A stretch of DNA of 64,000 nt from assembly GCF_000196735.1 (NCBI RefSeq), contig NC_014551.1:3281001-3345000 (forward strand), written 5' to 3'. Under the pieces are notes generated by a model. The model was given only the letters and a program-made list of their open reading frames with translations, did not search any database and was not told the origin of the DNA. Every line of letters begins with the position of its first letter. The first letter of the stretch is position 1. This stretch comes from Bacillus amyloliquefaciens DSM 7 = ATCC 23350. Its GTDB lineage: Bacteria > Bacillota > Bacilli > Bacillales > Bacillaceae. Shown here one piece after another: positions 1 to 11,245 of this stretch. A program made the position numbers and the translations under genes.

Positions 1-55
1 TTTTGATAAATGTTCTTTTAGATGTAAGGTGTTCCGCCTGCATGTACTGAATCAT
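1..55 (-). CDS. Lantibiotic-protection ABC transporter permease, first codons only
   Basis: Only the first 18 codons lie inside the window. The ATG at 55-53 overlaps the stop codon of the upstream ATPase gene in an ATGA arrangement, as expected for translational coupling. The peptide begins MIQYMQAEHL and continues with Lys/Arg and Phe. A short polar start followed by a membrane segment is typical of LanE/LanG-type permeases, but the membrane part is outside the window. The assignment rests mainly on its position behind a LanF-type ATPase. It could be the E or the G subunit. Confidence 0.5.
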   Translation of the reverse strand, partial: MIQYMQAEHLTSKRTFIK

Positions 56-765
56 TTTCCTGTCCCCGCTTTCTCCCGTGTTGATTTGACTACCTCCAGA
101 AACAGCCGCTCCAGATCGTCTTCCCGGCTGATTTCTCCCTGATATCCCAAAATACCGTCACTGATGATTCCGATATGGTCTGCGATCTGCTCGACTTCAG
201 ATAACAGGTGGCTTGATAAAATCACCGTCATTCCCTGTCCGGGCAAGGAGCGGATAAATTCCCGCATATCCTGAATCCCCATCGGGTCCAATCCGTTTGT
301 CGGCTCGTCAAGAATTAAGAGCGACGGACGGTTGACTAATGCCAACGCAATGCCGAGACGCTGTTTCATTCCCATGGAAAATTGGCCGGCGCGCTTTTTT
401 CCGGTTCCCGTTAATCCCGTGATTTCCAGCACCTCCGCAATTCTTGAATCAGGAAGCCCGAGCATCACGCAGCGGACTTTCAGATTTTCAGCGGCTGTCA
501 GGTTGCTGTAAAGCGGCGGCGCTTCAATCAGGGAACCGATCTTTTTCAAATCTTCGCGCTTCCATGGATGCCCGTCGAACAGAACCTCGCCGGATGTTTG
601 CTGCAAGATGCCGGTCAATATTTTAAGAGTCGTTGATTTTCCGGCGCCGTTCGGACCGAGCAGGCCGTATATACTGTTGCGCTTAACCGATAGAGACACA
701 TCAGCCACTGCCTGTTGTCTGCCGAATGATTTTTGCAGCTGTCTCGTTTCTAAGATGTTGCTCAT
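52..765 (-). CDS. spaF: Lantibiotic immunity ABC transporter, ATP-binding subunit (SpaF/LanF type)
   Basis: This 237-residue ABC ATPase has Walker A GPNGAGKST at residues 37-45, the signature FSMGMKQRL near 128 and Walker B LLILDEPTNGLDP near 150. At the Q-loop position it reads SLIEAPPLY, so the usual glutamine is glutamate. This E-loop is a hallmark of LanF proteins, which with LanE and LanG expel lantibiotics from the producer's membrane. The next gene starts in an ATGA overlap. A TTGAT-N6-TTGAT repeat upstream matches the binding motif of SpaR, the subtilin response regulator. No lantibiotic precursor or modification gene is visible, but the cluster continues off the left edge. The symbol is by family resemblance; MrsF-like immunity ATPases are close alternatives. 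Confidence 0.7.
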   Translation of the reverse strand: MSNILETRQLQKSFGRQQAVADVSLSVKRNSIYGLLGPNGAGKSTTLKILTGILQQTSGEVLFDGHPWKREDLKKIGSLIEAPPLYSNLTAAENLKVRCVMLGLPDSRIAEVLEITGLTGTGKKRAGQFSMGMKQRLGIALALVNRPSLLILDEPTNGLDPMGIQDMREFIRSLPGQGMTVILSSHLLSEVEQIADHIGIISDGILGYQGEISREDDLERLFLEVVKSTREKAGTGK

Positions 766-794
766 ATGATTACCCCTCTGCTTTGTTATTTGAT

Positions 795-833
795 ATGTAA
801 GACTTTACATCGCAGTTATCAAAATTTAATCAA
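795..833 (-). promoter_or_regulatory. SpaR-type box and adjacent inverted repeat upstream of spaF
   Basis: On the minus strand TTGAT at 833-829 and TTGAT at 822-818 are separated by exactly six bases, the layout described for spa-boxes bound by SpaR (WTGAT-N6-WTGAT). Just downstream, 810-795 holds ATGTAA-agtc-TTACAT, a perfect 6-bp inverted repeat around four bases, which may be a second regulator site or part of the -10 region. The RBS GAGGGG lies close to the spaF start. The match is seen in sequence; function is inferred. Confidence 0.55.
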
Positions 834-840
834 GAAATCA

Positions 841-876
841 AAAAAAGCATCCTTCACGCGGAAGAATGCTTTTTTT
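841..876 (-). terminator. Rho-independent terminator of opuB
   Basis: GCATTCTTCC pairs with GGAAGGATGC-like sequence and is followed by a run of T on the minus strand, directly after the opuBD stop codon. Confidence 0.8.
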
Positions 877-1553
877 CATGAGGCTGAGCGTACGATCAGC
901 TTTCTTTTTTGTTTTTTCACAGGGCTGAGGGCTCGTTCCAGCCATGCCATCAGCAGGTCTGCGGCCACCGCCATCAGCGCGGTCGGAATGGCGCCCGAAA
1001 GAATAATGGCGGTTCCGTTTGTCGCGTTCGAGCCTCTGACGATCATATCCCCGAGGCCGCCTGCGCCGACGAAGGTGCCGATTGCCGTAATGCCGATGGC
1101 AATGACGAGCGCCGTTCGGAGACCCGCCATAATGACGGAAAGCGCAAGCGGCAGCTCCACCATGCGAAGTACTTGATATTTCGTCATACCCATCGCTTTT
1201 CCCGACTCAAGATAAGCGTGCTCAATATTGATAATGCCCGTGTGCGTATTTCTGAGAATCGGCAGAAGGGAATACAAAAACAAGGCCGTAATGACCGTAT
1301 TGGCGCCGAGTCCCATGACAAGCATCAGAACTGCGAGCATCGCCAGCGCCGGAACGGTTTGAATCACGTTTGCCACAGCAAACACCCAGCCGGAGAGACG
1401 CCTGTGCCTGGCTGTCACAATTCCCGCCGGAATGGCGAAAACGGCGGCGAAAACGACGCCGTACGCTGACATGAGAAAATGCCTCCAGCACTCATACAGA
1501 ACATAGCTGCCGTTTTGAGAGTAATACGTAAACAGCTCTTTCAGCGTGTCCAC
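876..1553 (-). CDS. opuBD: Choline ABC transporter permease OpuBD
   Basis: Inner-membrane permease of about 225 residues with several hydrophobic segments and the binding-protein-dependent transport signature around ESGKAMGMTKYQVLRMVELPLALS, the loop that contacts the ATPase. It is the last gene of the opuBA-BB-BC-BD operon, which takes up choline for conversion to glycine betaine under osmotic stress. The start is placed at the GTG of 1553-1551 because the RBS AAAGGAG lies eight bases before it; the ATG two codons earlier is only two bases from the RBS. The product then begins (M)DTLKELF, as in known OpuBD. It is strongly similar to the opuCD product at 5172-5846. Confidence 0.93.
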   Translation of the reverse strand: MDTLKELFTYYSQNGSYVLYECWRHFLMSAYGVVFAAVFAIPAGIVTARHRRLSGWVFAVANVIQTVPALAMLAVLMLVMGLGANTVITALFLYSLLPILRNTHTGIINIEHAYLESGKAMGMTKYQVLRMVELPLALSVIMAGLRTALVIAIGITAIGTFVGAGGLGDMIVRGSNATNGTAIILSGAIPTALMAVAADLLMAWLERALSPVKKQKRKLIVRSAS

Positions 1554-1571
1554 CCGCATATCTCCTTTCCG

Positions 1572-3157
<1,586 letters not shown>

Positions 3158-3172
3158 AAAAATTAATCCTCC

Positions 3173-4318
3173 TCATGACATTACCGCAAGCTGATTCTCT
3201 TCTCCCCAAATGGAGTCATAGACGATGTCAACGAGGCTGGCCCTTGTCACGATTCCCGTTAAACGGCCGGCGTCATCAATGACGGGCACAAATTTCATGC
3301 CTCTTTTTAAAATTTTATGAACGGCGTCGCGAAGCAGGGTGCCGCTTCTGACCGTGTACAGGTCCCGCTCAAGCACTTCCGCGACGAGTGCCGCCTGTTT
3401 TCGTTTGCGGTCAATCATTTCCACATCGACATAACCTTGGAGAACGTTCTTCTCATCAATGACGAGCAGCGAATCCACCCGCTCGGCGCGCATCAGCTGA
3501 ATGGCGGCTGACAGCGTTTTCTCAGGTGTTATCGTTACAGGATCGGGATTCATGATCTGCTCCACCCGTTCAATATCAGGGCTGGATGATTGGATCAGCC
3601 GTTCCTTGCCGATAAACTCCTCTACAAATTCATTCGCCGGAAATCTGAGAATTTCATCGGGCGTTCCGGCCTGGACGATTTCTCCCGCTTTCAAAATGAC
3701 GATTCTATCCGCAAGCTTGATGGCTTCGTCCATATCATGGGTAACAAATACGATGGTTTTATGTAAGGTTTTTTGCAGTTTTTTAAATTCTTCCTGAAGG
3801 GAATCCCTCGTAATCGGGTCAAGCGCCCCGAACGGTTCATCCATTAAGATAAGCGGCGGCTCTGCGGCAAGTGCCCGTAATACACCTATTCGCTGCTGCT
3901 GTCCTCCGCTCAGTTCATGAGGGTAACGGTCTAAATATTCAGGCCCCATATCAACGAGCTTTAGAAGCTCCCGCGCCCGTTCCTTCCGTTTGTCGGCAGG
4001 ATGCTTTAAAAGCTTCGGAACGAGAGTAATGTTCTGCTGAATGGTCATATGCGGAAACAGCCCGATCTGCTGAATGACATAGCCGATGCTTCTTCTGAGT
4101 TCCACCGGGTCTTGTTCCATAATGTTCCGGCCTTCAATCAAGATTCTGCCTTCGGACGGTTCAATTAAGCGGTTAATCATTTTCATCGTCGTCGTTTTGC
4201 CGCAGCCGCTCGGTCCGATAAAACAAATAAATTCGCCCTTATCGATATTCAGATTGATGCTGTTGACTGCTTTTTTTCCGCCTTTATACGTTTTGGAGAC
4301 ATTTTCTAATGTCAGCAA
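3173..4318 (-). CDS. opuBA: Choline ABC transporter ATP-binding protein OpuBA
   Basis: ATPase of 381 residues. Walker A is GPSGCGKTT near residue 35, the signature [10 protein letters not shown] near 135 and Walker [14 protein letters not shown] near 155. The C-terminal third is a pair of CBS domains (PVTITPEKT... and [14 protein letters not shown]), a regulatory module typical of glycine betaine/choline transporters. The start is placed at TTG 4318-4316, seven bases after GGAGGTG, which gives (M)[17 protein letters not shown], the expected N-terminus. The ATG further upstream overlaps the RBS and adds six atypical residues. First gene of the opuB operon. Confidence 0.92.
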   Translation of the reverse strand: MLTLENVSKTYKGGKKAVNSINLNIDKGEFICFIGPSGCGKTTTMKMINRLIEPSEGRILIEGRNIMEQDPVELRRSIGYVIQQIGLFPHMTIQQNITLVPKLLKHPADKRKERARELLKLVDMGPEYLDRYPHELSGGQQQRIGVLRALAAEPPLILMDEPFGALDPITRDSLQEEFKKLQKTLHKTIVFVTHDMDEAIKLADRIVILKAGEIVQAGTPDEILRFPANEFVEEFIGKERLIQSSSPDIERVEQIMNPDPVTITPEKTLSAAIQLMRAERVDSLLVIDEKNVLQGYVDVEMIDRKRKQAALVAEVLERDLYTVRSGTLLRDAVHKILKRGMKFVPVIDDAGRLTGIVTRASLVDIVYDSIWGEENQLAVMS

Positions 4319-4336
4319 ATACCCACACCTCCACAA

Positions 4337-4603
4337 TTAAGTTTATTCAATTTGTTAAATTCGTATTTAACTTTTCAGACAATTGAACGTTTCCCATTAT
4401 AAATTAAACTTTATAAAATAAAAAGTTTACAATTTGTCCATATTATATATAAAGTATGTGTAAGCGCTGATTTACCCGTATTGACCGGCAAAGTTCTTCT
4501 TATTGCTTCGAATTACTTCCAAATTCTCTCGTAAGAGCATTTCCGCCGGTTTAAAAATATGGTATATTGACATCGGAATTGCTGACTGAAAGGATTGAAA
4601 CTG
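4337..4603. promoter_or_regulatory. Divergent promoter/operator region between opuB and its GbsR-type regulator
   Basis: This AT-rich segment holds the start signals of opuBA (minus) and the regulator gene (plus). The stretch around 4400-4432, with TTTATAAAATAAAAAG then TTTACAAT, recurs almost unchanged at 8668-8696 in front of opuC, including a minus-strand TATAAT at the same spacing. Such conservation in otherwise diverged intergenic DNA suggests a shared promoter and binding site for the GbsR/OpcR repressor family. Confidence 0.6.
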
Positions 4604-5137
4604 TTGGAGAAAGATCCGTTACATGTAATCGAACAAGCTGAAGATCATTTGATCGAACGAATCGCTGAAAATATGCATACATTCGGGATGCCCGCGACAG
4701 TGGGGCGCATTTTAGGCATTATTTATATGAACCGCAAGCCGATGACCTTAACTGAATTATCAGAAGCGACCGGCATGAGCAAAACGAGAATGAGCCAGGC
4801 AGTCCGAGAAATGCTTGATGTCAATCTGGCGGAAAAAGTGTTTGAAAAAGGCGTCCGCAAAGATTTATACGATGTCGAGCAGGATTATTACCAAACCTTT
4901 ATTACGCTGTTTACGGCCACATGGAGCAAGGTCGTCAGCAAAAATAAAATGATGCATAAAAAGCTGAACCGCGAACTGACAGCCGCCCTTGAAAACGGCG
5001 TGCCGGAAGAAGCTGAGGAAAAAATCAACGAACTGCTGAAAGAATTAAAGGATTGGCTTGATTACTACAATTGGATCAGCCGTCTGATCGAGTTTTTCGA
5101 AAGCGAAGAAATTTTCAAGCACGTTCCGAAGCCATAA
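4604..5137 (+). CDS. yvaV: GbsR/OpcR-family repressor next to opuB (YvaV-like)
   Basis: Small winged-helix regulator of the MarR-like GbsR family, 177 residues. The HTH region reads MTLTELSEATGMSKTRMSQAVREM (about residues 43-66), with an acidic helical C-terminal part. It is divergent from opuB and about 75% like the regulator at 8868-9425 by eye. In B. subtilis, YvaV sits beside opuB, and GbsR-type repressors control choline uptake and betaine synthesis. The start TTG at 4604 is chosen because it aligns with the GTG start of the paralogue and leaves nine bases after AAAGGA. An upstream TTG at 4595 directly abuts the RBS and is less likely. Confidence 0.82.
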   Translation: MEKDPLHVIEQAEDHLIERIAENMHTFGMPATVGRILGIIYMNRKPMTLTELSEATGMSKTRMSQAVREMLDVNLAEKVFEKGVRKDLYDVEQDYYQTFITLFTATWSKVVSKNKMMHKKLNRELTAALENGVPEEAEEKINELLKELKDWLDYYNWISRLIEFFESEEIFKHVPKP

Positions 5138-5138
5138 G

Positions 5139-5172
5139 AAAAAACGCCCTGACCCGCAAGGCGTTTTTTTCT
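5139..5172. terminator. Bidirectional terminator between regulator and opuC
   Basis: AAAAAACGCC-ctgacccgca-AGGCGTTTTTTT forms a hairpin with A and T runs on both sides, so it can end both the plus-strand regulator transcript and the minus-strand opuC transcript. Confidence 0.8.
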
Positions 5173-5846
5173 TATGCCGCATTCGGCGCTTTGGTTCGTT
5201 TTTTCTTCTTCACCGGGCTAAGCGACCGCTCCAGCCACGCCATCACAAGATCTGCGATAACGGCCATCAGCGCCGTCGGAATGGCGCCGGCTAAAATAAT
5301 CGCGGTGCCGTTCGTGGCGTTTGATCCCCTGACAATGATGTCACCGAGTCCGCCCGCGCCGACAAACGTTCCGATTGCCGTAATGCCGATCGCGATCACA
5401 AGCGCCGTCCGCAGCCCCGCCATAATGACGGAAAGCGCAAGGGGAAGCTCCACCATGCGGAGCACTTGAAATTTGGTCATGCCCATCGCTTTTCCCGATT
5501 CAAGATAAGCGTGTTCAATGCTGGCGATTCCCGTGTACGTATTCCGGATGATCGGAAGAAGCGAATATAAAAACAGCGACAAAATCACCGTATTGGCACC
5601 TAGCCCCATGACGAGCATCAGCACCGCAAGCATCGCAAGCGCCGGCACGGTCTGAATCACGTTTGTCACCGCGAATACCCAGCCGCTTAATTTTCTGTAT
5701 CTGGCAATGAAGATGCCAAGCGGAATCCCAACGATCGCCGCAAATAAAACGCCGTATACCGACATGAGAAAATGGCGGTAAAACTCCTGAAGCACATAGG
5801 CGCCGTTTTGAGAATAATAAGTGCCGAGCTGCTGCAGCACTTCCAT
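5172..5846 (-). CDS. opuCD: Glycine betaine/carnitine/choline ABC transporter permease OpuCD
   Basis: Membrane permease of 224 residues, last gene of the opuCA-CB-CC-CD operon, which imports a wide range of compatible solutes (glycine betaine, carnitine, choline, ectoine and others). It shares the coupling loop ESGKAMGMTKFQVLRMVELPLALS and the GAGGLGDIIVRGSNATNGTAII segment with OpuBD. The start is the ATG at 5846, six bases after GAGGTG, giving MEVLQQLGTYYSQNG; a GTG three codons earlier lies within the RBS. Lys-rich C-terminus. Ends in the bidirectional terminator. Confidence 0.93.
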   Translation of the reverse strand: MEVLQQLGTYYSQNGAYVLQEFYRHFLMSVYGVLFAAIVGIPLGIFIARYRKLSGWVFAVTNVIQTVPALAMLAVLMLVMGLGANTVILSLFLYSLLPIIRNTYTGIASIEHAYLESGKAMGMTKFQVLRMVELPLALSVIMAGLRTALVIAIGITAIGTFVGAGGLGDIIVRGSNATNGTAIILAGAIPTALMAVIADLVMAWLERSLSPVKKKKRTKAPNAA

Positions 5847-5863
5847 TTGCCCCACCTCATTTC

Positions 5864-7448
<1,585 letters not shown>

Positions 7449-7467
7449 TGTAAGAGTTCCTCCCCTG

Positions 7468-8607
7468 TCAGCCTGTCACCAGCTGGTCTTCCTCGCCCCA
7501 GATTGAATCGTAAACGATGTCGACAAGGCTCGCTCTCGTGACAATCCCGACTAAATGCCTTTGTTCATCAACAACGGGTACATATTTCATTCCCCGCTTT
7601 AAAATTTTGCGTACGGTATCGCGAAGCAGTGTACCCTGCTCGACCGTATACAGATCAGAGCGGAGCACGTCGCCGACGAGGCTCGCTTTTTTCCGGTTCT
7701 GATCGATGATTTCGACATCAACATATCCTTGCAGCACATTCAGGTCATCAACGACAAGCAGGGAATCGACACGGTGTTCCCGCATCACCTGTATCGCGTG
7801 CGAAAGCGTTTTGTCCGCCGTAACGGTGACAGGCTTTTTGTTCATCATCTGCTCGACGCGTTCAATGTCCGGTCTTGATTGCAATAACCGTTCTTTGCCG
7901 ATAAATTCTTCGACAAACTCATTAGCCGGATTTCTGAGAATGTCATCAGGCGTGCCGGCCTGAACGATCTCTCCCGCTTTTAAAATGACAATCCGGTCAG
8001 CCAGCTTAATCGCTTCATCCATATCGTGGGTCACAAACACAATCGTTTTATTCAACGTTCTTTGCAGTTTTTTGAATTCTTCCTGAAGCGAATCACGCGT
8101 AATCGGATCAAGCGCTCCGAACGGTTCATCCATGAGAATAAGAGGCGGTTCCGCCGCCAGGGCGCGCAGCACGCCGATTCTCTGCTGCTGTCCGCCGCTC
8201 AGTTCGTGAGGATAGCGGTCTAAATATTCCGGGCCCATATCGACGAGCTTCAATAGCTCACGCGCCCGTTCCTTCCGCTTTTGTTCCGGCCATTTCAGCA
8301 GTTTCGGCACGAGGGAAATGTTCTGCTGAATGGTCATATGGGGGAAAAGTCCGATCTGCTGAATGACGTAGCCGATTTTCCGTCTCAGCTCCACAGGATC
8401 TTGCTCCATGATATTTTCGCCATCGATGAAAATCTTTCCTGATGACGGCTCAATCAGTCTGTTAATCATTTTCATCGTCGTTGTTTTACCGCAGCCGCTC
8501 GGCCCGATAAAACAAATAAACTCGCCTTTTTCGATCGTTAAATCAATGCTGTTGACAGCTTTTTTACCGCCTTTATAGACTTTTGAAACATTTTCTAATC
8601 TCAGCAA
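7468..8607 (-). CDS. opuCA: Osmoprotectant ABC transporter ATP-binding protein OpuCA
   Basis: ATPase of about 379 residues. Walker [10 protein letters not shown], signature [10 protein letters not shown] and Walker [14 protein letters not shown] are all present, followed by two CBS domains (PVTVTADKT... and [14 protein letters not shown]) that sense osmotic or nucleotide signals in this family. The start is set at TTG 8607, six bases after GGAGGTG, giving (M)[17 protein letters not shown] as in known OpuCA; a GTG three codons upstream overlaps the RBS. It is the first gene of the opuC operon and about 85% identical by eye to OpuBA. Confidence 0.92.
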   Translation of the reverse strand: MLRLENVSKVYKGGKKAVNSIDLTIEKGEFICFIGPSGCGKTTTMKMINRLIEPSSGKIFIDGENIMEQDPVELRRKIGYVIQQIGLFPHMTIQQNISLVPKLLKWPEQKRKERARELLKLVDMGPEYLDRYPHELSGGQQQRIGVLRALAAEPPLILMDEPFGALDPITRDSLQEEFKKLQRTLNKTIVFVTHDMDEAIKLADRIVILKAGEIVQAGTPDDILRNPANEFVEEFIGKERLLQSRPDIERVEQMMNKKPVTVTADKTLSHAIQVMREHRVDSLLVVDDLNVLQGYVDVEIIDQNRKKASLVGDVLRSDLYTVEQGTLLRDTVRKILKRGMKYVPVVDEQRHLVGIVTRASLVDIVYDSIWGEEDQLVTG

Positions 8608-8867
8608 TCCGTGCACCTCCGAAGGGTTCCGTTATTTTTCTGAAAAGTATAATCTTTATTATAAGATGAAATTTATAAAATAAAAAGTTTACAATGTGTT
8701 GAAATTATATATAATATACGTATTATTTCATGTTATCCCGCTGACAATGCGGACGTTCTTACAATCTCTCCCGATAGCTCGCATATCCTGCCGCATTGTC
8801 TTTTTCAACAACTGTAAAAAATATGATATATTGTCTCCATGAAAAGCCAGTGAAGGGATGATCAGCT
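8608..8867. promoter_or_regulatory. Divergent promoter/operator region between opuC and opcR
   Basis: AT-rich intergenic region carrying the paralogous block TTTATAAAATAAAAAG/TTTACAAT (8668-8696) also found before opuB, with a minus-strand TATAAT (about 8657-8662) as the likely opuC -10. On the plus strand ATGATATATTG near 8822-8832 may be the opcR -10 region; the corresponding TGGTATATTG occurs at 4560-4569. OpcR is expected to bind here, by analogy with B. subtilis. Confidence 0.6.
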
Positions 8868-9425
8868 GTGGAAAAAAACGCTCTTGATATCATCAGGCAT
8901 GCTGAAGAGCATCTCATTGAGAGAATCGCCGAGAATATGCATACATTCGGAATGCCGGCCACCCTCGGGCGTGTGCTCGGTATTATTTATATGAACCGCA
9001 AGCCGATGACGTTAAATGAGCTGTCAGAGGCGACCGGAATGAGCAAAACGAGAATGAGCCAGGTAGTCCGTGAGATGACCGATGCCAATCTGGCTGAAAA
9101 AGTGTTTGAAAAAGGCGTTCGGAAAGATCTTTACGACGTGGAGCGTGATTATTACCAGACGTTTATCTCCCTGTTTACGGCAAATTGGACAAAGACGGTC
9201 AGCAAAAACAAAATGCTGTATAAAAAGCTGAACCGCGAACTGACTGAGCTTCTGGAATCGGAAAACCTCAGTCCCGGCGTTGAAGAAAAAGCCCGTCAGC
9301 TGTTGGACGAACTGACGGACTGGCTCCATTATTATGACTGGCTGAGCCGTTTGATAGAATTTTTTGAGAGTGAAGAAGTGTTTCAGCATGTGCCGAAAAT
9401 AGAAAAAAGCAGCCCCCGAACATAA
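8868..9425 (+). CDS. opcR: GbsR-family repressor of opuB/opuC, OpcR
   Basis: Regulator of 185 residues with MarR-like winged helix (MTLNELSEATGMSKTRMSQVVREM, about residues 46-69) and a long acidic helical tail ending near FESEEVFQHVPK. It is divergent from opuC and next to marC-like yvbG, exactly the position of yvbF/opcR in B. subtilis, where it represses opuB and opuC constitutively at low osmolarity. The GTG start at 8868 follows GAAGGGATGATCAGCT. The stop codon lies within the loop of the following bidirectional terminator. It is a close paralogue of the regulator at 4604. Confidence 0.87.
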   Translation: MEKNALDIIRHAEEHLIERIAENMHTFGMPATLGRVLGIIYMNRKPMTLNELSEATGMSKTRMSQVVREMTDANLAEKVFEKGVRKDLYDVERDYYQTFISLFTANWTKTVSKNKMLYKKLNRELTELLESENLSPGVEEKARQLLDELTDWLHYYDWLSRLIEFFESEEVFQHVPKIEKSSPRT

Positions 9426-9442
9426 CCGGGCGCTGCTTTTTT
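9402..9442. terminator. Bidirectional terminator overlapping the opcR stop
   Basis: AAAAAAGCAGC(CCCC)GAACATAACC(GGGC)GCTGCTTTTTT is a strong hairpin between the convergent opcR and yvbG genes, with the TAA of opcR in its loop. Confidence 0.8.
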
Positions 9443-9446
9443 CAGT

Positions 9447-10079
9447 TCAGGAAACCAATATCGGAAACATGCCTTTCAGGCCGGCGCCGATCATGCCGAT
9501 CGCCACCACCGCCAAAATCAGTCCCATCAGCCGGGTAATGACGTTCATTTCGGTTTTCCCGAGCTTGTTGCTGATGAAGGATGAATAGTGAAAGAATATG
9601 AACGTCATCGCGATGACGGCCGCAATGCCGATAAGCACGCTGATGTAATGGAAGATGCCGCCATGGCCGGCCGACAGGCTCATGACCGTTGCGATCGTAC
9701 CGGGACCGGCAATAATCGGAATCGACAATGGCGTCACGGAAATATCGGCTTTCTCCTTGCTTTCCCCTTTCTCTTCATGGTGAAGGGACTGGACATGGGA
9801 TTGTTTCGCGTTCAAAAGATTATAAGCGATGCCGAAAATAAAAATGCCGCCCGCGATACGTAAAGCATGAATGTTAATGTCGAACAGTTTAAAGATCAGA
9901 TGGCCGAAGATTAAAAAGGCCGCCAAGATGATAAACGACAGCACGGAAGCCTTGCGTGCGATCGCTGTCCGTTCTTTCTCCGGGTACCCCTCTGTCAGCG
10001 AAAGAAAGATCGGCACGTTTCCGATGGGATTGGACACTGCAAACAGGGAAATGAAGACATGAATGATAAATGAAAACAT
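9447..10079 (-). CDS. yvbG: MarC-family integral membrane protein YvbG
   Basis: Six-helix membrane protein of 210 residues of the MarC/UPF0056 family. Two repeated motifs are visible: SNPIGNVPIFLSLTEG near the N-terminus and PLSIPIIAGPGTIATVMSL in the middle, the family's half-repeat signatures. A charged His/Glu/Lys-rich loop (HEEKGESKEK) separates the two halves. The start at 10079 is chosen because AAGGAGGTACGC precedes the ATG; the ORF is open for 21 more codons upstream without an RBS. MarC proteins have no agreed function despite the name (multiple antibiotic resistance). Monocistronic. Confidence 0.88.
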   Translation of the reverse strand: MFSFIIHVFISLFAVSNPIGNVPIFLSLTEGYPEKERTAIARKASVLSFIILAAFLIFGHLIFKLFDINIHALRIAGGIFIFGIAYNLLNAKQSHVQSLHHEEKGESKEKADISVTPLSIPIIAGPGTIATVMSLSAGHGGIFHYISVLIGIAAVIAMTFIFFHYSSFISNKLGKTEMNVITRLMGLILAVVAIGMIGAGLKGMFPILVS

Positions 10080-10197
10080 GCGTACCTCCTTATGGCTTGC
10101 CATTATTGGTTTATGTTTTGTTTTCCGCTGTTTCTTATGCATGATTCTTACCCGGAGGTCTGATTTTTGTAACCTCAGCCGGCCGATCCGGAAAAAG

Positions 10198-10229
10198 AAA
10201 AAAACCGCCCTGATCAGGACGGTTTTTTT
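10198..10229. terminator. Terminator after the 20-codon peptide ORF
   Basis: AAAAAACCGCCCTGATCAGGACGGTTTTTTT is a perfect-loop hairpin with T runs on both strands. On the minus strand it starts seven bases after the small ORF's stop codon. Confidence 0.75.
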
Positions 10230-10236
10230 CCATGTG

Positions 10237-10299
10237 CTATCTCCATAAATGTTTGCCGAATTTCAACAGCCGATAAAGCATTTTTAATTTTTTAAGCAT
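10237..10299 (-). CDS. Putative 20-residue cationic amphipathic peptide
   Basis: A complete 21-codon ORF: ATG at 10299, TAG at 10239-10237, with AGAGGAAATTAAC as RBS and a rho-independent terminator immediately downstream. The product has five Lys, two Arg and one His against no acidic residue, with Leu spaced every three to four residues (begins MLKKLKMLYR, ends GKHLWR). This predicts an amphipathic helix. Upstream, TTGATA (10376-10371) and TATGGT or TAGAAT nearer the ORF are possible promoter parts, though the spacing is not ideal. Possible roles are a membrane-associating peptide, a type I toxin-like peptide or a leader. It is too short to name and may be chance, but RBS plus ORF plus terminator is a persuasive set. 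Confidence 0.45.
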   Translation of the reverse strand: MLKKLKMLYRLLKFGKHLWR

Positions 10300-10494
10300 C
10301 TGTTAATTTCCTCTATCACTCCGAATCAATAGTTCCATTAAAATTCTACCATAATGGGCACTTTTTCTCTATTATCAAATAACAAAGACATTGAATTGTA
10401 TATCTTTAGAAATCTCCGTTACATCCGTCCTATTTTCTTTTATAATGTAAATATTGAACAAAATCCCTATATTTCATGTAAAAGGAGTTTTATA

Positions 10495-11205
10495 ATGTAT
10501 TGTCCTCAATGCGGCCATCAAACGGATGGCGGAAAGTTTTGTGAAAAGTGCGGGGCGCCCCAGCCCGGACAGGGAGGCGCAGGCCAGATGCAGGGCCAGG
10601 GCGCGCAGGCCGGGGCCGCCGCTAAGCAGGCTTCAAAGCAATTTGCCTTATTCGTGCTTGATGTTTTAAAGAAACCGTATCAGACATGTAAAACGACAGG
10701 CGGCGAACAGCTTGTCAGCAGCATCATCAACATGGTGCTTTTCTGCCTGGTGCCGCCGATTATGCTGTATATTCTTTTATCAGACGGCTTTCGTGACGTC
10801 AGTTTTACCGCAGTTGTGATCAAACCGGCGCTTACCTTTGCATTATGCGTTTTCTGCTTATATCTTTTGATTTTTATCGCTTTAAAAGCAGGCGGCGCGC
10901 AGGTGTCGTTTAAAGATTCGCTGTCCAGATTCGGAGCATTTTTGATTCCGTTTACAGCTATTTTGCTTCTCGCACTCATTTTTATGCTGCTGCACACAAC
11001 CGTTTGCTTTACCATTCTGGTCGTCGGTCTTTTAGGAGCGGCGTTTGCCGTGCCCCCGCTCATGCTGGCGAGCTATCAGCATCAGCTTACGGCTAAGGCG
11101 GATATCACTTATTTTGTTATCGTCATCTATTTGATCATTTGCGTAACCTTTCAATTCACGATCAAGCATTATATAAAAGAACTCATGAATTATTTTTTCT
11201 TTTAA
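10495..11205 (+). CDS. Zinc-ribbon membrane protein (Yip1-like)
   Basis: The 236-residue product starts MYCPQCGHQTDGGKFCEKCG, a four-cysteine zinc ribbon (CxxC-x11-CxxC). A Gly/Gln/Ala-rich linker follows (about residues 22-48), then about five hydrophobic segments, an arrangement like Yip1-domain proteins. The start at 10495 has AAAAGGAG nine bases upstream; the ORF is open another 47 codons but those lack an RBS. It is convergent with yvbJ, which also starts with a zinc ribbon. It sits where yvbH/yvbI lie in B. subtilis, but I do not recognise it as either. Function unknown; the ribbon may sense or bind a partner on the cytoplasmic side. Confidence 0.8.
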   Translation: MYCPQCGHQTDGGKFCEKCGAPQPGQGGAGQMQGQGAQAGAAAKQASKQFALFVLDVLKKPYQTCKTTGGEQLVSSIINMVLFCLVPPIMLYILLSDGFRDVSFTAVVIKPALTFALCVFCLYLLIFIALKAGGAQVSFKDSLSRFGAFLIPFTAILLLALIFMLLHTTVCFTILVVGLLGAAFAVPPLMLASYQHQLTAKADITYFVIVIYLIICVTFQFTIKHYIKELMNYFFF

Positions 11206-11241
11206 AAACGGAAATCCCCGCTGCCTGAGTGGCGCGGGGAT
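11206..11241. terminator. Bidirectional terminator
   Basis: AAATCCCCGC-tgcctgagtgg-GCGGGGATTTTTTT separates the convergent zinc-ribbon genes. Confidence 0.85.
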
Positions 11242-11245
11242 TTTT

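Noticed and set aside
909..1469. 186-codon open frame antisense to opuBD
   Set aside because: No RBS, Arg/His/Gln-rich composition typical of an antisense shadow, and it lies wholly over a clear permease gene.
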